From assembly GCA_902826775.1 (NCBI GenBank), contig CADEHE010000005.1, forward strand, positions 1 through 64,000: DNA of 64,000 nucleotides, read 5' to 3'. The translations under genes and the position numbers were made by a program. The first letter of the stretch is position 1; the number at the start of each line of letters is the position of its first letter. The stretch is from an uncultured Pseudomonadota bacterium (GTDB lineage: Bacteria > Pseudomonadota > Gammaproteobacteria > Burkholderiales > JALYOK01). This document shows, piece after piece, positions 7,256 to 16,219 of the stretch. The notes beneath the pieces are model-generated. The model was not told where the DNA came from. It saw only the letters and a program-made list of their open reading frames with translations, and searched no databases.

Positions 7256-9592
7256 TTATGCGGCTTTACCGGCTTTGCTGCCGGACAGCGCCTGCCACAC
7301 GCGCTGCGGTGTTGCCGGCATATCGATGTGCTTGATGCCGGCGGCATGATAGAGCGCATCGGCAATCGCATTCATGACCGCAGGCGGCGCGCCGATGGCA
7401 CCGGCTTCGCCCGAGCCTTTGATGCCGAGCGGATTCGTCGTGCATGGCGAGTTGTGGAAATTGAAATCGATGTTCGGCAGTTGGTCGGCGCGCGGCAGCG
7501 CGTAGTCCATGAGCGATCCCGACAGCAATTGGCCGCTTTGCTCGTCGTATACAGTATGCTCGAACAGCGCCTGGCCGAGCCCTTGTGCGATGCCGCCGTG
7601 TACCTGACCGGCGAGCAGCATCGGGTTGATGACGCTGCCGAAATCGTCGCACACGGTGTAACGCAGCACCTCGACCTTACCAGTGGCAGGGTCGATCTCA
7701 ACTTCGACGATGTGGCAGCCGTTCGGGTAGGTCGCCGAGGGCAGCGCGTACGACACCTTGGCGTTGAGTCCGGCTTCTTCGCCTTGCGGCAGATCTTTCT
7801 TGCTCTGCGCCGCGGCGGCGACTTGGAAAATGTCGATCGCTTTGTCGGTGCCGGCTACGGTGAACTTGCCGTCTTTGTATTCGAGGTCGCGCGCGGCGAC
7901 TTCGAGCGATTCCGCGGCGATCTCCTTGCCTTTCTCCACAACTTTGTCCGCAGCCATCAGCAGCGTGGTGCCGCCGGTGGCGGAGAAGCGCGAACCGCCG
8001 GTCATGCCCTCAGGCGTGAAATCGGTATCACCCTGCACGATCCTGATCGCCGAGGCGTCGATGCCGAGTTTCTCGGACAAGATTTGTGTGTTGGACGTGA
8101 CGTGACCTTGGCCATTGTCTTGCATACCAAGAAACACCGTGACCGTGCCCTTCGGATCGACCTTGATGATCGCGCCTTCGCCGGGGCCGTTGCCGCAAAT
8201 TTCGATGTAGTAGGCCATGCCGATGCCTCGCAACATCCCGCGTTTTTCCGATTCGGCGCGGCGGGCGGCGAAACTGGTCCAATCGGCCTTCGTCATGCTG
8301 CGCTGCATATTGCCCGGAAAATCGCCGCTGTCGTAAAGATCGCCGAGCGCGGTCTTGTAAGGAATGTCGGCGGGCTGGATGAAGTTGCGGCGCCGGATCT
8401 CGTCGGGCGACAGGCCGAGCTCGCGCGCGGCAGTATCGACAGTGCGCTCGAGCAAGTAAATCGCTTCGGGCCGTCCCGCGCCGCGATACGCGTCCATCGG
8501 CACGGTGTTGGTGAGCACGCCCTTGACGTTGATGTAGATCGCCGGCGTTTTGTACACGCCCGCCAGCATGCGCGTGCCCACTGTCGGGATGTACGGGCCG
8601 AAGTTGGACAAGTAAGCGCCGAGATTGGCGTGCGTGGTGACACGCAGAGCCAAGAAGCGCGCGTCTTTGTCGAGCGCGAGTTCGGCCACGGAATGATTGT
8701 CGCGCCCTTGCGTGTCGCTCAAGAATGCTTCGGAGCGTTCCGCGATCCAGCGCACCGGGCGTTTGACTTTGCGCGAGGCCCAAACGATCAAACATTGTTC
8801 GCAGTAGAGGAAAATCTTCATGCCGAAGCCGCCGCCGACGTTCGGCGTGATGACGCGCAGCTTGTCTTTGCCGATTTTGAGCACCGCGTCGGCAATCTGC
8901 GGATGGATCAGACTCGCGCCCTGCGAGCCGGTGTAAAGCGTCGAACGATCGGTCTTGGCGTCGTAGTCGGCGATCGCCCCGCGCGTCTCCAGCGAATTCA
9001 CCACGCAGCGGTTGTTCCACAGCGTAACTTTGGTGACGTGCGCGGCATTCTTGAACGCCGCCTCCACCGCGGCTTTATCACCGCTTTGCCAATCGAAGCA
9101 GATATTATTCTTGACGTGATCCCACGCCTGCGGCGCGCCAGGCTTGGCAGAGTTCAGCGTGTGCACCGCGGCGGGCCGTTCTTCGTAATCGACCTCGATC
9201 AGCTCTGCCGCATCGCGCGCTTGATTGAGCGTTTCCGCGACGATCAGCGCGACCGGATCGCCGACATAGCGCACAGTATCTTTCGCCAGAATCGGATGCG
9301 GCGTGTCGGCGCGTTTGCTGCCGTCGATGTTGTCGATCGGAATGAAGCACGGCATATCGCCGAGCTTGTCGGCCGCGACATCTTTGCCGGTGAGCACCGT
9401 CAATACGCCGGGGGCCTTCTTCGCGGCCGCGACATCCAGCGAGCGAATGCGCGCGTGTGCATGCGGCGAGCGCAAGATGTAGGCGTAGGTTGCGTTCGGC
9501 AGCTTCACGTCGTCGGTGTAGCGGCCTTGACCTTTGAGCAACGGTTCGTCTTCGAGGCGGGATACAGCTTGACCAACGGCGAATTTAGTCAT
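7256..9592 (-). CDS. coxL: Molybdopterin-binding large subunit, form II CO dehydrogenase-like
   Basis: This 778-residue catalytic subunit binds the molybdopterin cytosine dinucleotide cofactor. Visible motifs are GGGFGMK (253-259) and GSGEAGAIG near 725-735, whose Glu is the family's catalytic base. The active-site loop at 368-374 reads AYRGAGR, the form II signature; proven form I CO oxidisers have AYRCSFR, with the Cys that holds copper. CO as substrate is therefore doubtful, and another small aldehyde, purine or hydroxylation substrate is possible. It is the first gene of the cluster. Confidence 0.93.
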   Translation of the reverse strand: MTKFAVGQAVSRLEDEPLLKGQGRYTDDVKLPNATYAYILRSPHAHARIRSLDVAAAKKAPGVLTVLTGKDVAADKLGDMPCFIPIDNIDGSKRADTPHPILAKDTVRYVGDPVALIVAETLNQARDAAELIEVDYEERPAAVHTLNSAKPGAPQAWDHVKNNICFDWQSGDKAAVEAAFKNAAHVTKVTLWNNRCVVNSLETRGAIADYDAKTDRSTLYTGSQGASLIHPQIADAVLKIGKDKLRVITPNVGGGFGMKIFLYCEQCLIVWASRKVKRPVRWIAERSEAFLSDTQGRDNHSVAELALDKDARFLALRVTTHANLGAYLSNFGPYIPTVGTRMLAGVYKTPAIYINVKGVLTNTVPMDAYRGAGRPEAIYLLERTVDTAARELGLSPDEIRRRNFIQPADIPYKTALGDLYDSGDFPGNMQRSMTKADWTSFAARRAESEKRGMLRGIGMAYYIEICGNGPGEGAIIKVDPKGTVTVFLGMQDNGQGHVTSNTQILSEKLGIDASAIRIVQGDTDFTPEGMTGGSRFSATGGTTLLMAADKVVEKGKEIAAESLEVAARDLEYKDGKFTVAGTDKAIDIFQVAAAAQSKKDLPQGEEAGLNAKVSYALPSATYPNGCHIVEVEIDPATGKVEVLRYTVCDDFGSVINPMLLAGQVHGGIAQGLGQALFEHTVYDEQSGQLLSGSLMDYALPRADQLPNIDFNFHNSPCTTNPLGIKGSGEAGAIGAPPAVMNAIADALYHAAGIKHIDMPATPQRVWQALSGSKAGKAA

Positions 9593-9649
9593 GGCGCGGT
9601 CTTGGTCGATTGGGGAGCGGGCATTTTCGCATGAACGCGGCGCAAGGGC

Positions 9650-9667
9650 GCACCGCCATGGCGGTGC
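9650..9667. promoter_or_regulatory. Perfect 18-bp palindrome upstream of coxL
   Basis: GCACCGCCATGGCGGTGC reads the same on both strands. It lies 58 bases before the coxL start in a 251-base gap, followed by the paired GGCGCAAT palindromes and an AT-rich stretch (about 9775-9840) likely to hold the promoter. It may be an operator or only an RNA hairpin in the leader. Confidence 0.4.
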
Positions 9668-9694
9668 GAGCTGTTCGACGTGGTTCTCGGGTGG

Positions 9695-9753
9695 GGCGCA
9701 ATCCCATTGCGCCAGACTGGGGGGCGCAGCATTCGGCGCAATGGGATTGCGCC
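9695..9753. repeat. Pair of GGCGCAAT palindromes (copy 1)
   Basis: GGCGCAATCCCATTGCGCC (9695-9713) and its inverted form GGCGCAATGGGATTGCGCC (9735-9753) are separated by 21 bases. Each is itself nearly palindromic, and together they can form a long hairpin. A second pair of the same design lies at 20611-20683, which marks a REP-like family. Confidence 0.75.
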
Positions 9754-9843
9754 CTACGGCTTAATTTCGATACCCTAGATTGGATAAGCTGAAAGCTAGC
9801 GTATCATCATATAATCAGCACTATCCTATTGGTTGTATAGTGG

Positions 9844-10710
9844 CTATGCGAGCCCCATCATGCGCATCGCCGCCTTGAACAACGCGCTATCAGCGTTTGC
9901 AAGTTCTTCGATCACCACCAGATGATTGAAGCCCGGCATCGGAATTTCCGTCACGCCTAACTCGCTCCACTTCGACGCGAGCAGCGCGGTTTGGCGCTTG
10001 AATTCGTCGGATTCCAAGCCGCCCACGGAAAGATAGAGCGGGGCGCGCACTGTGGGCCGCATGAACGCGGCGGAGAGCGGGGCGATCTGATCTTCCGTGA
10101 GGCGCAGATCGCTGTTGAACGATACTTGGAGCAACGGCGCTAGATCGTACAAGCCGCTAACGGCAAGCGCGCCTTTGATAAAGTTCGCCGGCAAATCGGG
10201 CGCCTCTTTGCTCCAATCGGCCGTCAACTGCATCGCCGTCAAATGGCCGCCGGCCGAATGCCCGGCGACGTAGATCTCGTTCGCCGGCAAGCCATAGCGC
10301 GCGGCGTTGCGCGCGCACCATGCCGTGGCCGTGCGCGCTTGGCGCACGATCTCGGCTAAGCGAACCTTTGGCGCCAGCGAATAGTTGTTCATCGCCACAG
10401 TGACACCGTGCCGCACGAACTCTTGCGCGAGCTGCGAGTGATCGCTCTTATCGAGCGAGCGCCAGTAGCCGCCGTGGATGAACAGCAGGAATTTTTTCGG
10501 CGTGCCTTCGGCGAAAAAAATGTCCAGCGTTTCGTCTTCGCTTTCACGGGCGTTCGTTGCGTAGCGAATGTTGAGTTCGCAGTGCAATTTGGCGCGCGCA
10601 GCCGCCGATCGCTCCGCCCAGCGCGCGAAAATTTGCGGATGCTCGGGAATCATGCCGCGCACGAAGTACTGCTTCTCAATGTAGGCGGGGTCGGTCAATG
10701 GGCTATTCAT
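9844..10710 (-). CDS. Alpha/beta hydrolase, arylformamidase-like
   Basis: The protein has 288 residues. The oxyanion-hole motif HGGYW and nucleophile elbow GHSAGGH, with a late His in PGFNHL, match the kynurenine formamidase/esterase group of alpha/beta hydrolases. The ATG at 10710 has a good ribosome site (GGAGAG); a longer frame upstream has no support. The N-terminal part (YIEKQYFVRGMIPEHPQIFARW) resembles proteins annotated as hydrolases next to catabolic genes. No tryptophan-catabolism gene is adjacent, so the substrate is unknown. Confidence 0.82.
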   Translation of the reverse strand: MNSPLTDPAYIEKQYFVRGMIPEHPQIFARWAERSAAARAKLHCELNIRYATNARESEDETLDIFFAEGTPKKFLLFIHGGYWRSLDKSDHSQLAQEFVRHGVTVAMNNYSLAPKVRLAEIVRQARTATAWCARNAARYGLPANEIYVAGHSAGGHLTAMQLTADWSKEAPDLPANFIKGALAVSGLYDLAPLLQVSFNSDLRLTEDQIAPLSAAFMRPTVRAPLYLSVGGLESDEFKRQTALLASKWSELGVTEIPMPGFNHLVVIEELANADSALFKAAMRMMGLA

Positions 10711-10810
10711 GTTCTCTCCGTAATGGTGTTGCGAGGCTTTGCGAGAGATTACTTCTTCTGCTGCGCCTACGTTCCACGAACCGAGAACTTTCGTTAGGGC
10801 TCGGACGAGG

Positions 10811-10863
10811 TGGAGCGAGCTTGCTCGCGATTGCAAATTGATCGCGAGCAAGCGCGCTCCTAC
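10811..10863. repeat. REP-like inverted pair (copy 1)
   Basis: TGGAGCGAGCTTGCTCGCGA at 10811 is followed nine bases after its end by the inverse arm ATCGCGAGCAAGCGCGCTCC, then TAC, at 10841-10863. The core GTAGGAGCGAGCTTGCTCGC closely resembles the well-known REP sequence of Pseudomonas. Related copies lie at 22739 and 26501. Confidence 0.8.
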
Positions 10864-10881
10864 GACATTCATGCTCCATGC

Positions 10882-11002
10882 GCAGGTGTAGAGTCTGCTG
10901 CCTTTGCAGCAGGTGTAAAGTCTGCTGCTTTCGCAGCAGGTGCATAGTCTGCTGCCTTCGCAGCAGGTGCATAGTCAGCTGCCTTCGCAGCAGGTGCGAG
11001 CG
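10882..11002. repeat. 27-bp tandem repeat of small hairpins
   Basis: Units start at 10906, 10933 and 10960 (27 bases each), with partial units before and after. Each unit has GCAGCAGGTG, then AGTCTGCTGC and a TTTC or CTTC. CTGCTGC of one unit pairs with GCAGCAG of the next across a four-base loop, giving four stacked 7-bp hairpins. Together with the REP-like pair at 10811 it fills the 318-base gap between the peptidase and the hydrolase. The short frames across it only reflect the period being a multiple of three. Confidence 0.85.
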
Positions 11003-11028
11003 AAACAGCAGGGGCTCGCAATGATGAC

Positions 11029-12132
11029 TTATTTTTGCACAGGCGCCTGCGCCGCGCTCGGCAGCAAGCCCTCCAGCTGCGCGAGGCGCTGCGTCTTGTC
11101 GGCGCCGGCGACAGTTTTGACCTCGGCGTAAAAAGCGCGCAAATCGCCGCCGCGCTGCGCGAGCATGGCGTGAAACGCGGGCACCAGTTCGGTGTAAGTC
11201 GCCACAGAAGCGAGATGCGCGTTGTTCAGCTCGTCTTTGAGCCAAGCGCTGCGGCTGGCCGACTCGCCCCAGGATTGCACCAATTGCTGGTATTCGCTCT
11301 TGAGCGCTGCAAAGACTCGCGCCTTGCGCTGACGTTTACTTGCGTCCGAAATCGTTTCGGCGTACAGCGCCGCCAGCTGTTCCCGGTAGCGCGCCACCAT
11401 GCTGCGAAATTGCGCGCGGCGTTGATTGCCCCGCTGCCACTGCTGCGCGAGTTCCGTAGCGTTTGCGGGCGCAGCCGCAGCGTCTGCGCTGCGCGCGGCA
11501 ACCCAGCGCTTGATCCCTTCTTCCTCCACCGCCGTGGCGAACGACTCGTTGAACATGGAATCATCTTTAACGTAGACAATTTGGTGCGCCAGTTCGTGGA
11601 AAATCAGACGCGCCAATTCGGCTTCCGGGTACTGAATGAAAGTGTTCAACACCGGGTCATCGAACCAGCCCAGCGTGGAGTAGGCGGGCACGCCGCCGAC
11701 GTAGGTATCGTGGCCTTGGCGCCGCATGGCTGCGGCATAGTCGCGCGCCTTCTCTTCAGCAAAAAAGCCACGGTAGGTGACGCAGCCGGCCACCGGAAAG
11801 CACGATTGCAGCAACTCATTGGAGAATTCCGGCGCAGCGAACACGTTCCACAGCACGTAGGAACGACCGAGATCGGCATAGCTGCGATAGCTTGGATTGT
11901 CGGGCAAACCAAGTTCGCGGCTGGCGAAGGAGCGCATCTCCGCCACGCGCTGCAATTGTGCACGCGTCTGTGCGGTGAGCGAGCCGTTCTCCAGCCAATC
12001 GGCTATCGGGCGCTGCTTGGTGGATATTTCGAATTGGCCGCGCATCGCTTGCCAGTAGTAGCCGAGCGAACTGCAGCTGGCGAAGCTCAGCAGCGCAAGG
12101 CCGGCGGCGACCCAAGCTAGTTTTCGCTTCAT
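11029..12132 (-). CDS. Putative lipoprotein aminopeptidase with HEXXH motif
   Basis: The protein has 367 residues. A signal peptide with lipobox (SFAS then Cys) suggests an outer-membrane lipoprotein. The motif HELAHQ followed by NESFA resembles the zinc site of the bacterial Aminopep family (HEXXH plus downstream Glu). The family is widespread in betaproteobacteria and is annotated as aminopeptidase from sequence only. The ATG at 12132 gives the clean signal peptide MKRKLAWVAAGLALLSF. It lies 35 bases after coq7 on the same strand and may be co-transcribed with it. Confidence 0.85.
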   Translation of the reverse strand: MKRKLAWVAAGLALLSFASCSSLGYYWQAMRGQFEISTKQRPIADWLENGSLTAQTRAQLQRVAEMRSFASRELGLPDNPSYRSYADLGRSYVLWNVFAAPEFSNELLQSCFPVAGCVTYRGFFAEEKARDYAAAMRRQGHDTYVGGVPAYSTLGWFDDPVLNTFIQYPEAELARLIFHELAHQIVYVKDDSMFNESFATAVEEEGIKRWVAARSADAAAAPANATELAQQWQRGNQRRAQFRSMVARYREQLAALYAETISDASKRQRKARVFAALKSEYQQLVQSWGESASRSAWLKDELNNAHLASVATYTELVPAFHAMLAQRGGDLRAFYAEVKTVAGADKTQRLAQLEGLLPSAAQAPVQK

Positions 12133-12167
12133 GCGTAGCGGGCGGGTGAACTGCGGCGAGGCGCCGG

Positions 12168-12797
12168 TCACACCCAATAAGCGGTGCCGGTCATTACCCG
12201 CGAAGCAAGCCGCATGATTTGGCTGATGGCGCGCGGCATTTGCGCCGCGCCGAGCGTGACCGCCGTAGCCGCGTGTTGCGCCTCATCGAGCTTCATCTGC
12301 TCGAGCACGGCGCGGCTGCGCGCATCGGCAGCGGCAATCTTATGCAAGTGATCGTCGATATGCCCCTCGACCTGCCGTTCCGTTTCGGCGAGAAAGGCGA
12401 GGTTCCACTTGTCTCCCAGCATTCCCGATACCGCGCCTAGAGTGAACGAGCCGGCGTACCAAAGCGGGTTGAGCAAACTCTTGCGGCCACCCAACTCATT
12501 GATGCGCTGTTCGCACCATGCCAGGTGATCTTGTTCTTCCCGCGCTGCTTGTTCGAGCGCCGCCCGCACCTGGGTGTTGCGCGCCGTCAGTGCTTGACCT
12601 TGATAGAGCGCCTGCGCACAAATCTCGCCAACATGATTGATGCGCATGAGCCGCGCAGCTTGGGTTTGCTGTTCCGGTTGCAGGGCAGCACCCGAGCTTT
12701 GGTCCGAGCCGGGTGCCGGCCGGGCACTGTGCGCGGGGGCGAACACGGTGCGCAACGCGTTGTCAGCGCAGATGAGGAGGGAGTCGAGCAGAGGCAT
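12168..12797 (-). CDS. coq7: Coq7-type 3-demethoxyubiquinol hydroxylase
   Basis: This 209-residue di-iron monooxygenase adds the last hydroxyl of the ubiquinone ring. The carboxylate-bridged di-iron ligands are visible in order: [35 protein letters not shown] and LDEAQHA. Betaproteobacteria use Coq7 where E. coli uses UbiF. The length is normal (about 205-215). The start MPLLDSLL fits relatives. A strong terminator separates it from the porin gene upstream. Confidence 0.95.
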   Translation of the reverse strand: MPLLDSLLICADNALRTVFAPAHSARPAPGSDQSSGAALQPEQQTQAARLMRINHVGEICAQALYQGQALTARNTQVRAALEQAAREEQDHLAWCEQRINELGGRKSLLNPLWYAGSFTLGAVSGMLGDKWNLAFLAETERQVEGHIDDHLHKIAAADARSRAVLEQMKLDEAQHAATAVTLGAAQMPRAISQIMRLASRVMTGTAYWV

Positions 12798-12888
12798 GGC
12801 CGTCTTGGGTCGAATGAACGCCTACTTTACCAAACGCCGCAGCCGATCGGTAATCGGAGCTCGCGATCTCAAGTGCCCACAAAACAAA

Positions 12889-12916
12889 ACGGGCGCCCGA
12901 AGGCGCCCGTTTCTTA
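12889..12916 (-). terminator. Rho-independent terminator after the porin gene
   Basis: ACGGGCGCC (12889-12897), loop CGAA and GGCGCCCGT (12902-12910) form a perfect 9-bp stem. On the minus strand it is followed by TTTTGTTTTG, fitting termination of the porin transcript. Confidence 0.85.
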
Positions 12917-12944
12917 ATGCTAACTGCTTGTTGCTGGGCTTCGA

Positions 12945-14039
12945 TTAGAAGCTGTGGCGTGCGCCGATGGAGACGCCTTTGACGTCGTTGGCGTCTGTGT
13001 CGCCGCGGTCACGCGAACCGACATATGCATACAGCTCGGTACGCTTGGACATCGCGTGTGCGTAACCCAGGCCCCAGTTCGTGCCGCCCTCGGTGTCAAA
13101 GTCAGCCTTGTCGTCGCCCATCTTGGTGTATTGAGCACGGATCTGGCCGTTGCCGATATTGTAAGACGCCGCAACGTACATGTTGGTGTTCTTGGCTTCA
13201 ACTCCTCCCGTTGCCTTCAATTGCTCGGCGGAGAAGTCGAGCTTGAGCGGACCAGAGGCCCAACCCACGCCAAAGCGTACCGCTTGATCTTTGTCGTTGC
13301 CAGCATTCAGGAAATCGTGATCCTTATACTGTGCCATTGCGGCGTAGAAGGTAAGGCTGCCCATCGTGTACTGCGCAGCGAGTTGGAAACCTTTTGGATC
13401 GCCACCGCCTGGAATCCCAGCGGCACTACATCCGCCTTCGTCTGTGCCTTCCTTACAACCACCACCAGTGATGTACGCGATGTCCAGAATGAAACCACCC
13501 CAGTTCGGGCTGGTGTACCAAATGCTCTGCGGGTCACGGCGGGTGAAGCCTTCGCGGCGGCCGTTGCCATCAGCAGCGTAGGCGGTCATGTGGGTTAGCG
13601 CGTTCCACTCGTTCTCAGACGCGGGGAACGGATCTTGAAGGATCTGTTGAATTTCGTACTGATGCTCGTTTTGACCAATCTTGAGGGTACCGAACGGCAT
13701 CGCGAGACCGATAAAACTATTCCGATTCTCGAGGTCACCCAAAGAGTCGGAACGCACTTGACCGCCGTTAGAGATGCTGCCTGGGCCCGCGAACGCTTGG
13801 TCAACAGCCAACGAGAAGATCGCTGCCCAACCGTTACCGAGGGGCTCTTTGCCGTCTATCTGGAAACGGGTGGCGTTGGTGCCGATGGCGGGCTTAGTTT
13901 TGCCATCGCTACCGCGCTTGATGAAGTCGATCGAGCCGTTGACCACACCGGTCAGGGTGACCGTGCTGTCGTCCGCTTGCGCAGCGATCGGCGCTACCAA
14001 CGCACCTGCAACGGCCAGGGCGAGAAGTTTGCGTGTCAT
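12945..14039 (-). CDS. Gram-negative porin, Burkholderia type
   Basis: This 364-residue outer-membrane beta-barrel has a signal peptide of about 22 residues (MTRKLLALAVAGALVAPIAA). The mature part opens with VTLTGVVNGSIDF and ends GVSIGARHSF, with the terminal Phe needed for barrel assembly. Alternating beta-strand segments such as GNGWAAIFSLAVDQAF and RNSFIGLAMPFGTLKIGQ fit the trimeric general-diffusion porins of betaproteobacteria. A ribosome site (AAAGGAGA) precedes the ATG. A conspicuous inverted repeat lies about 170 bases upstream. Confidence 0.93.
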   Translation of the reverse strand: MTRKLLALAVAGALVAPIAAQADDSTVTLTGVVNGSIDFIKRGSDGKTKPAIGTNATRFQIDGKEPLGNGWAAIFSLAVDQAFAGPGSISNGGQVRSDSLGDLENRNSFIGLAMPFGTLKIGQNEHQYEIQQILQDPFPASENEWNALTHMTAYAADGNGRREGFTRRDPQSIWYTSPNWGGFILDIAYITGGGCKEGTDEGGCSAAGIPGGGDPKGFQLAAQYTMGSLTFYAAMAQYKDHDFLNAGNDKDQAVRFGVGWASGPLKLDFSAEQLKATGGVEAKNTNMYVAASYNIGNGQIRAQYTKMGDDKADFDTEGGTNWGLGYAHAMSKRTELYAYVGSRDRGDTDANDVKGVSIGARHSF

Positions 14040-14209
14040 GTTCAAAATCTCCTTTGTTTGGATTTGAGGATCGGGCGGCCTGAGCTCGACAATTTGCTTT
14101 ACCCCCCATACAGCTTTGCTTCTCGGTTGAGAAGTTGCGCCAATCATGCCTTGAAACCGTCGCCCGGCTCAAGCGCAAGCGTTGCCAGTTTTCAAGCCAT
14201 GCTCCGTCC

Positions 14210-14227
14210 TGTTGCAGATATGCAACA
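14210..14227. promoter_or_regulatory. Possible operator upstream of the porin gene
   Basis: TGTTGCA (14210-14216), GATA and TGCAACA (14221-14227) form a perfect 7-bp inverted repeat with a 4-base spacer, about 170 bases before the porin start and 36 after the trpC stop. Its symmetry fits a dimeric regulator site, but no regulator can be named. Confidence 0.4.
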
Positions 14228-14262
14228 AGAGCGCTTCCGGAAAGCCAGTCTGGCGCCTGGAG

Positions 14263-15057
14263 CTAAAGCGAGGTAAACAGTCGTTTGAGTTCTGCGCCGG
14301 GATCCGGAGCGCGCATAAACGCTTCGCCGACCAAGAAGGTATGCACCCCCGCCGCTTGCATCAGAGTTACATGCGCGGGTTGCAGAATGCCGCTTTCGGT
14401 AACGACGATTTTGCCGGCAGGAATCGTCGGCAACAGCTCGAGCGTTGTTTCCAGCCGCGTTTCGAAGGTGCGCAAATTGCGGTTGTTGATGCCGACCAGT
14501 GGGGTATTGAGCCGCAAGGCAAGCTCTAATTCGGCGGCATCGTGCACTTCCACCAGCACTGCCATGCCCAATGCCGCCGCGACGCGCTCCAACTCCTGCA
14601 GCGCGCTCAGATCGAGCGCGGCGACGATCAGCAATACGCAATCCGCGCCCATGGCGCGGGCTTCGTAGACCTGATAGGCGTCGATGACGAAATCTTTGCG
14701 TAGGGTGGGCAGCGCGCAGGCGGCACGTGCCTGCTGCAAATACTCCGGCGCGCCTTGGAAGAACTGGCGGTCGGTCAACACCGACAAGCACGCAGCGCCG
14801 GCTTCGGCGTAGCTGCGAGCGATTGCCGCAGGATCGAATTGTCCGCGCAGTACGCCTTTGCTGGGGCTGGCTTTCTTGATCTCGGCAATTACGGCAGCTT
14901 GGCTTGCGGCGTGCCTGCTGCGCAAGGCGGCCACGAAATCGCGCGGCGGCGGCGCGGAATAGGCCTCGTCTTTCATCTCGGCGAGCGTCTTGGCGCGTTG
15001 TGCCTGGGCGATCTCTTCGCCCTTGACCGCCAGGATCTTGTTGAGGATGTCCGACAT
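14263..15057 (-). CDS. trpC: Indole-3-glycerol-phosphate synthase
   Basis: This 264-residue TIM-barrel enzyme converts carboxyphenylamino-deoxyribulose phosphate to indole-3-glycerol phosphate in tryptophan synthesis. Diagnostic segments are the opening [30 protein letters not shown] with the catalytic Lys, [11 protein letters not shown] and VTESGI. It follows trpD by 10 bases, the usual trpDC order. trpE and trpG are not in the window on either side of the pair. Confidence 0.97.
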   Translation of the reverse strand: MSDILNKILAVKGEEIAQAQRAKTLAEMKDEAYSAPPPRDFVAALRSRHAASQAAVIAEIKKASPSKGVLRGQFDPAAIARSYAEAGAACLSVLTDRQFFQGAPEYLQQARAACALPTLRKDFVIDAYQVYEARAMGADCVLLIVAALDLSALQELERVAAALGMAVLVEVHDAAELELALRLNTPLVGINNRNLRTFETRLETTLELLPTIPAGKIVVTESGILQPAHVTLMQAAGVHTFLVGEAFMRAPDPGAELKRLFTSL

Positions 15058-15067
15058 GCCTAGACGG

Positions 15068-16108
15068 TTAGGCCGCGCCGGCCTTCAAAACGCTGCTGAA
15101 ACCGGCCAGTTGGTCAAGTTTGCGCCGCGCCGCGCCGCTAGCGATGGTTTCGCCGGCCAACTTGAAGCCGGCTTCGATTGAGGACGCCAGGCCGGCCACA
15201 TATAGAGAAGCGCCCGCATTTAATTGGACGATATCGCGCGCCGGGCCGCTGGCGTTCGCCAACACGCCCAGGATGAGCGCCTTCGATTCCTGCGCGTTGG
15301 CGACGCGCAAATTGGCCTGTTGCGTGGGGATGCCGCAAGCTTCCGGCTGCAACGTGTACTGCGTGATGGCGCCATCGCGCAGCTCGGCCACGAAAGTCTC
15401 GCCCGCAAGGGTAATCTCGTCCATGCCGTCGCTGCCGTGCACCACCAGCACGTGCTCGCTGCCCAAATCGCGCAGCACCTGCGCCAGCACGCCGACCAGA
15501 TCACGCCGGAATACACCGATCACCTGCCGCTTGGCGCCGGCTGGGTTGGTCAGCGGGCCGAGCACGTTAAAAATGGTGCGGATGCCCAACTCGCGCCGCA
15601 CTGGCGCGGCGTGCTTCATCGCGCTGTGATGATTGGGGGCAAACATGAAGCCGAAGCCGACTTCGCGCACGCAGCGCTCGACATCTGCCGCGCCCATGGC
15701 GCTGACATTGACGCCGAGGGCTTCGAGCACATCGGCGCTGCCGCTGCTGGAGGAAACGGAGCGGTTGCCGTGCTTGGCCACGCGCGCGCCGGCGGCGGCG
15801 GCGACCAGCGCTGCGGCAGTGGATACGTTGAAGGTGTGCGAGCTGTCGCCGCCGGTGCCGACGGTGTCGATCAGGTGCGGCAGGTCGCCGAGATTGACCT
15901 TCGTGGCTAGCTCACGCATGACGCTGGCGGCAGCGGCGATTTCTTCCACCGTTTCGCCCTTCATGCGCAAGGCAGTGAGGATGCCGGCAGTCTGCGCCGG
16001 TGTGTATTCGCCACGCATGATGCCGCTCATGACGGCCAGCATTTCATCGCGCGCCAGATCGCGCTTTTCGACCAGCCGGCCGAGCGCTTGTTGAGCGGTT
16101 ATCGCCAC
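15068..16108 (-). CDS. trpD: Anthranilate phosphoribosyltransferase
   Basis: This 346-residue homodimeric enzyme transfers phosphoribose from PRPP to anthranilate. The PRPP loop GTGGD is at 84-88, and [20 protein letters not shown] at about 113-132 is the other family signature. In many betaproteobacteria trpG lies directly upstream. Here an OsmC gene is found instead after a 111-base gap, so trpEG must be elsewhere. Confidence 0.97.
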   Translation of the reverse strand: MAITAQQALGRLVEKRDLARDEMLAVMSGIMRGEYTPAQTAGILTALRMKGETVEEIAAAASVMRELATKVNLGDLPHLIDTVGTGGDSSHTFNVSTAAALVAAAAGARVAKHGNRSVSSSSGSADVLEALGVNVSAMGAADVERCVREVGFGFMFAPNHHSAMKHAAPVRRELGIRTIFNVLGPLTNPAGAKRQVIGVFRRDLVGVLAQVLRDLGSEHVLVVHGSDGMDEITLAGETFVAELRDGAITQYTLQPEACGIPTQQANLRVANAQESKALILGVLANASGPARDIVQLNAGASLYVAGLASSIEAGFKLAGETIASGAARRKLDQLAGFSSVLKAGAA

Positions 16109-16219
16109 GGTGTCACTGCCTCGGCCCGAGACGCAAAGACAGGCGCAGCCTGGTTTTCGCCCATCTGCGCGCCGGGAGAGGGCTGAATTGGGGGAGGCAG
16201 CGCTGGGCCACGGTTTTCC

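Noticed and set aside
6842..9634. A 930-codon open frame on the plus strand opposite coxL and coxM
   Set aside because: It has no family features, is rich in Arg, Val, Asp and His as GC-rich antisense frames are, and runs fully opposite two clear enzyme subunits.
9832..9843. GGTTGTATAGTG shared by 9832-9843 and 53952-53963 as a common operator
   Set aside because: A 12-base match is expected many times by chance in 64 kb, and the flanking bases differ.
10882..11002. The 27-bp array as a CRISPR
   Set aside because: The units are directly adjacent with no unique spacers and no cas gene is present.
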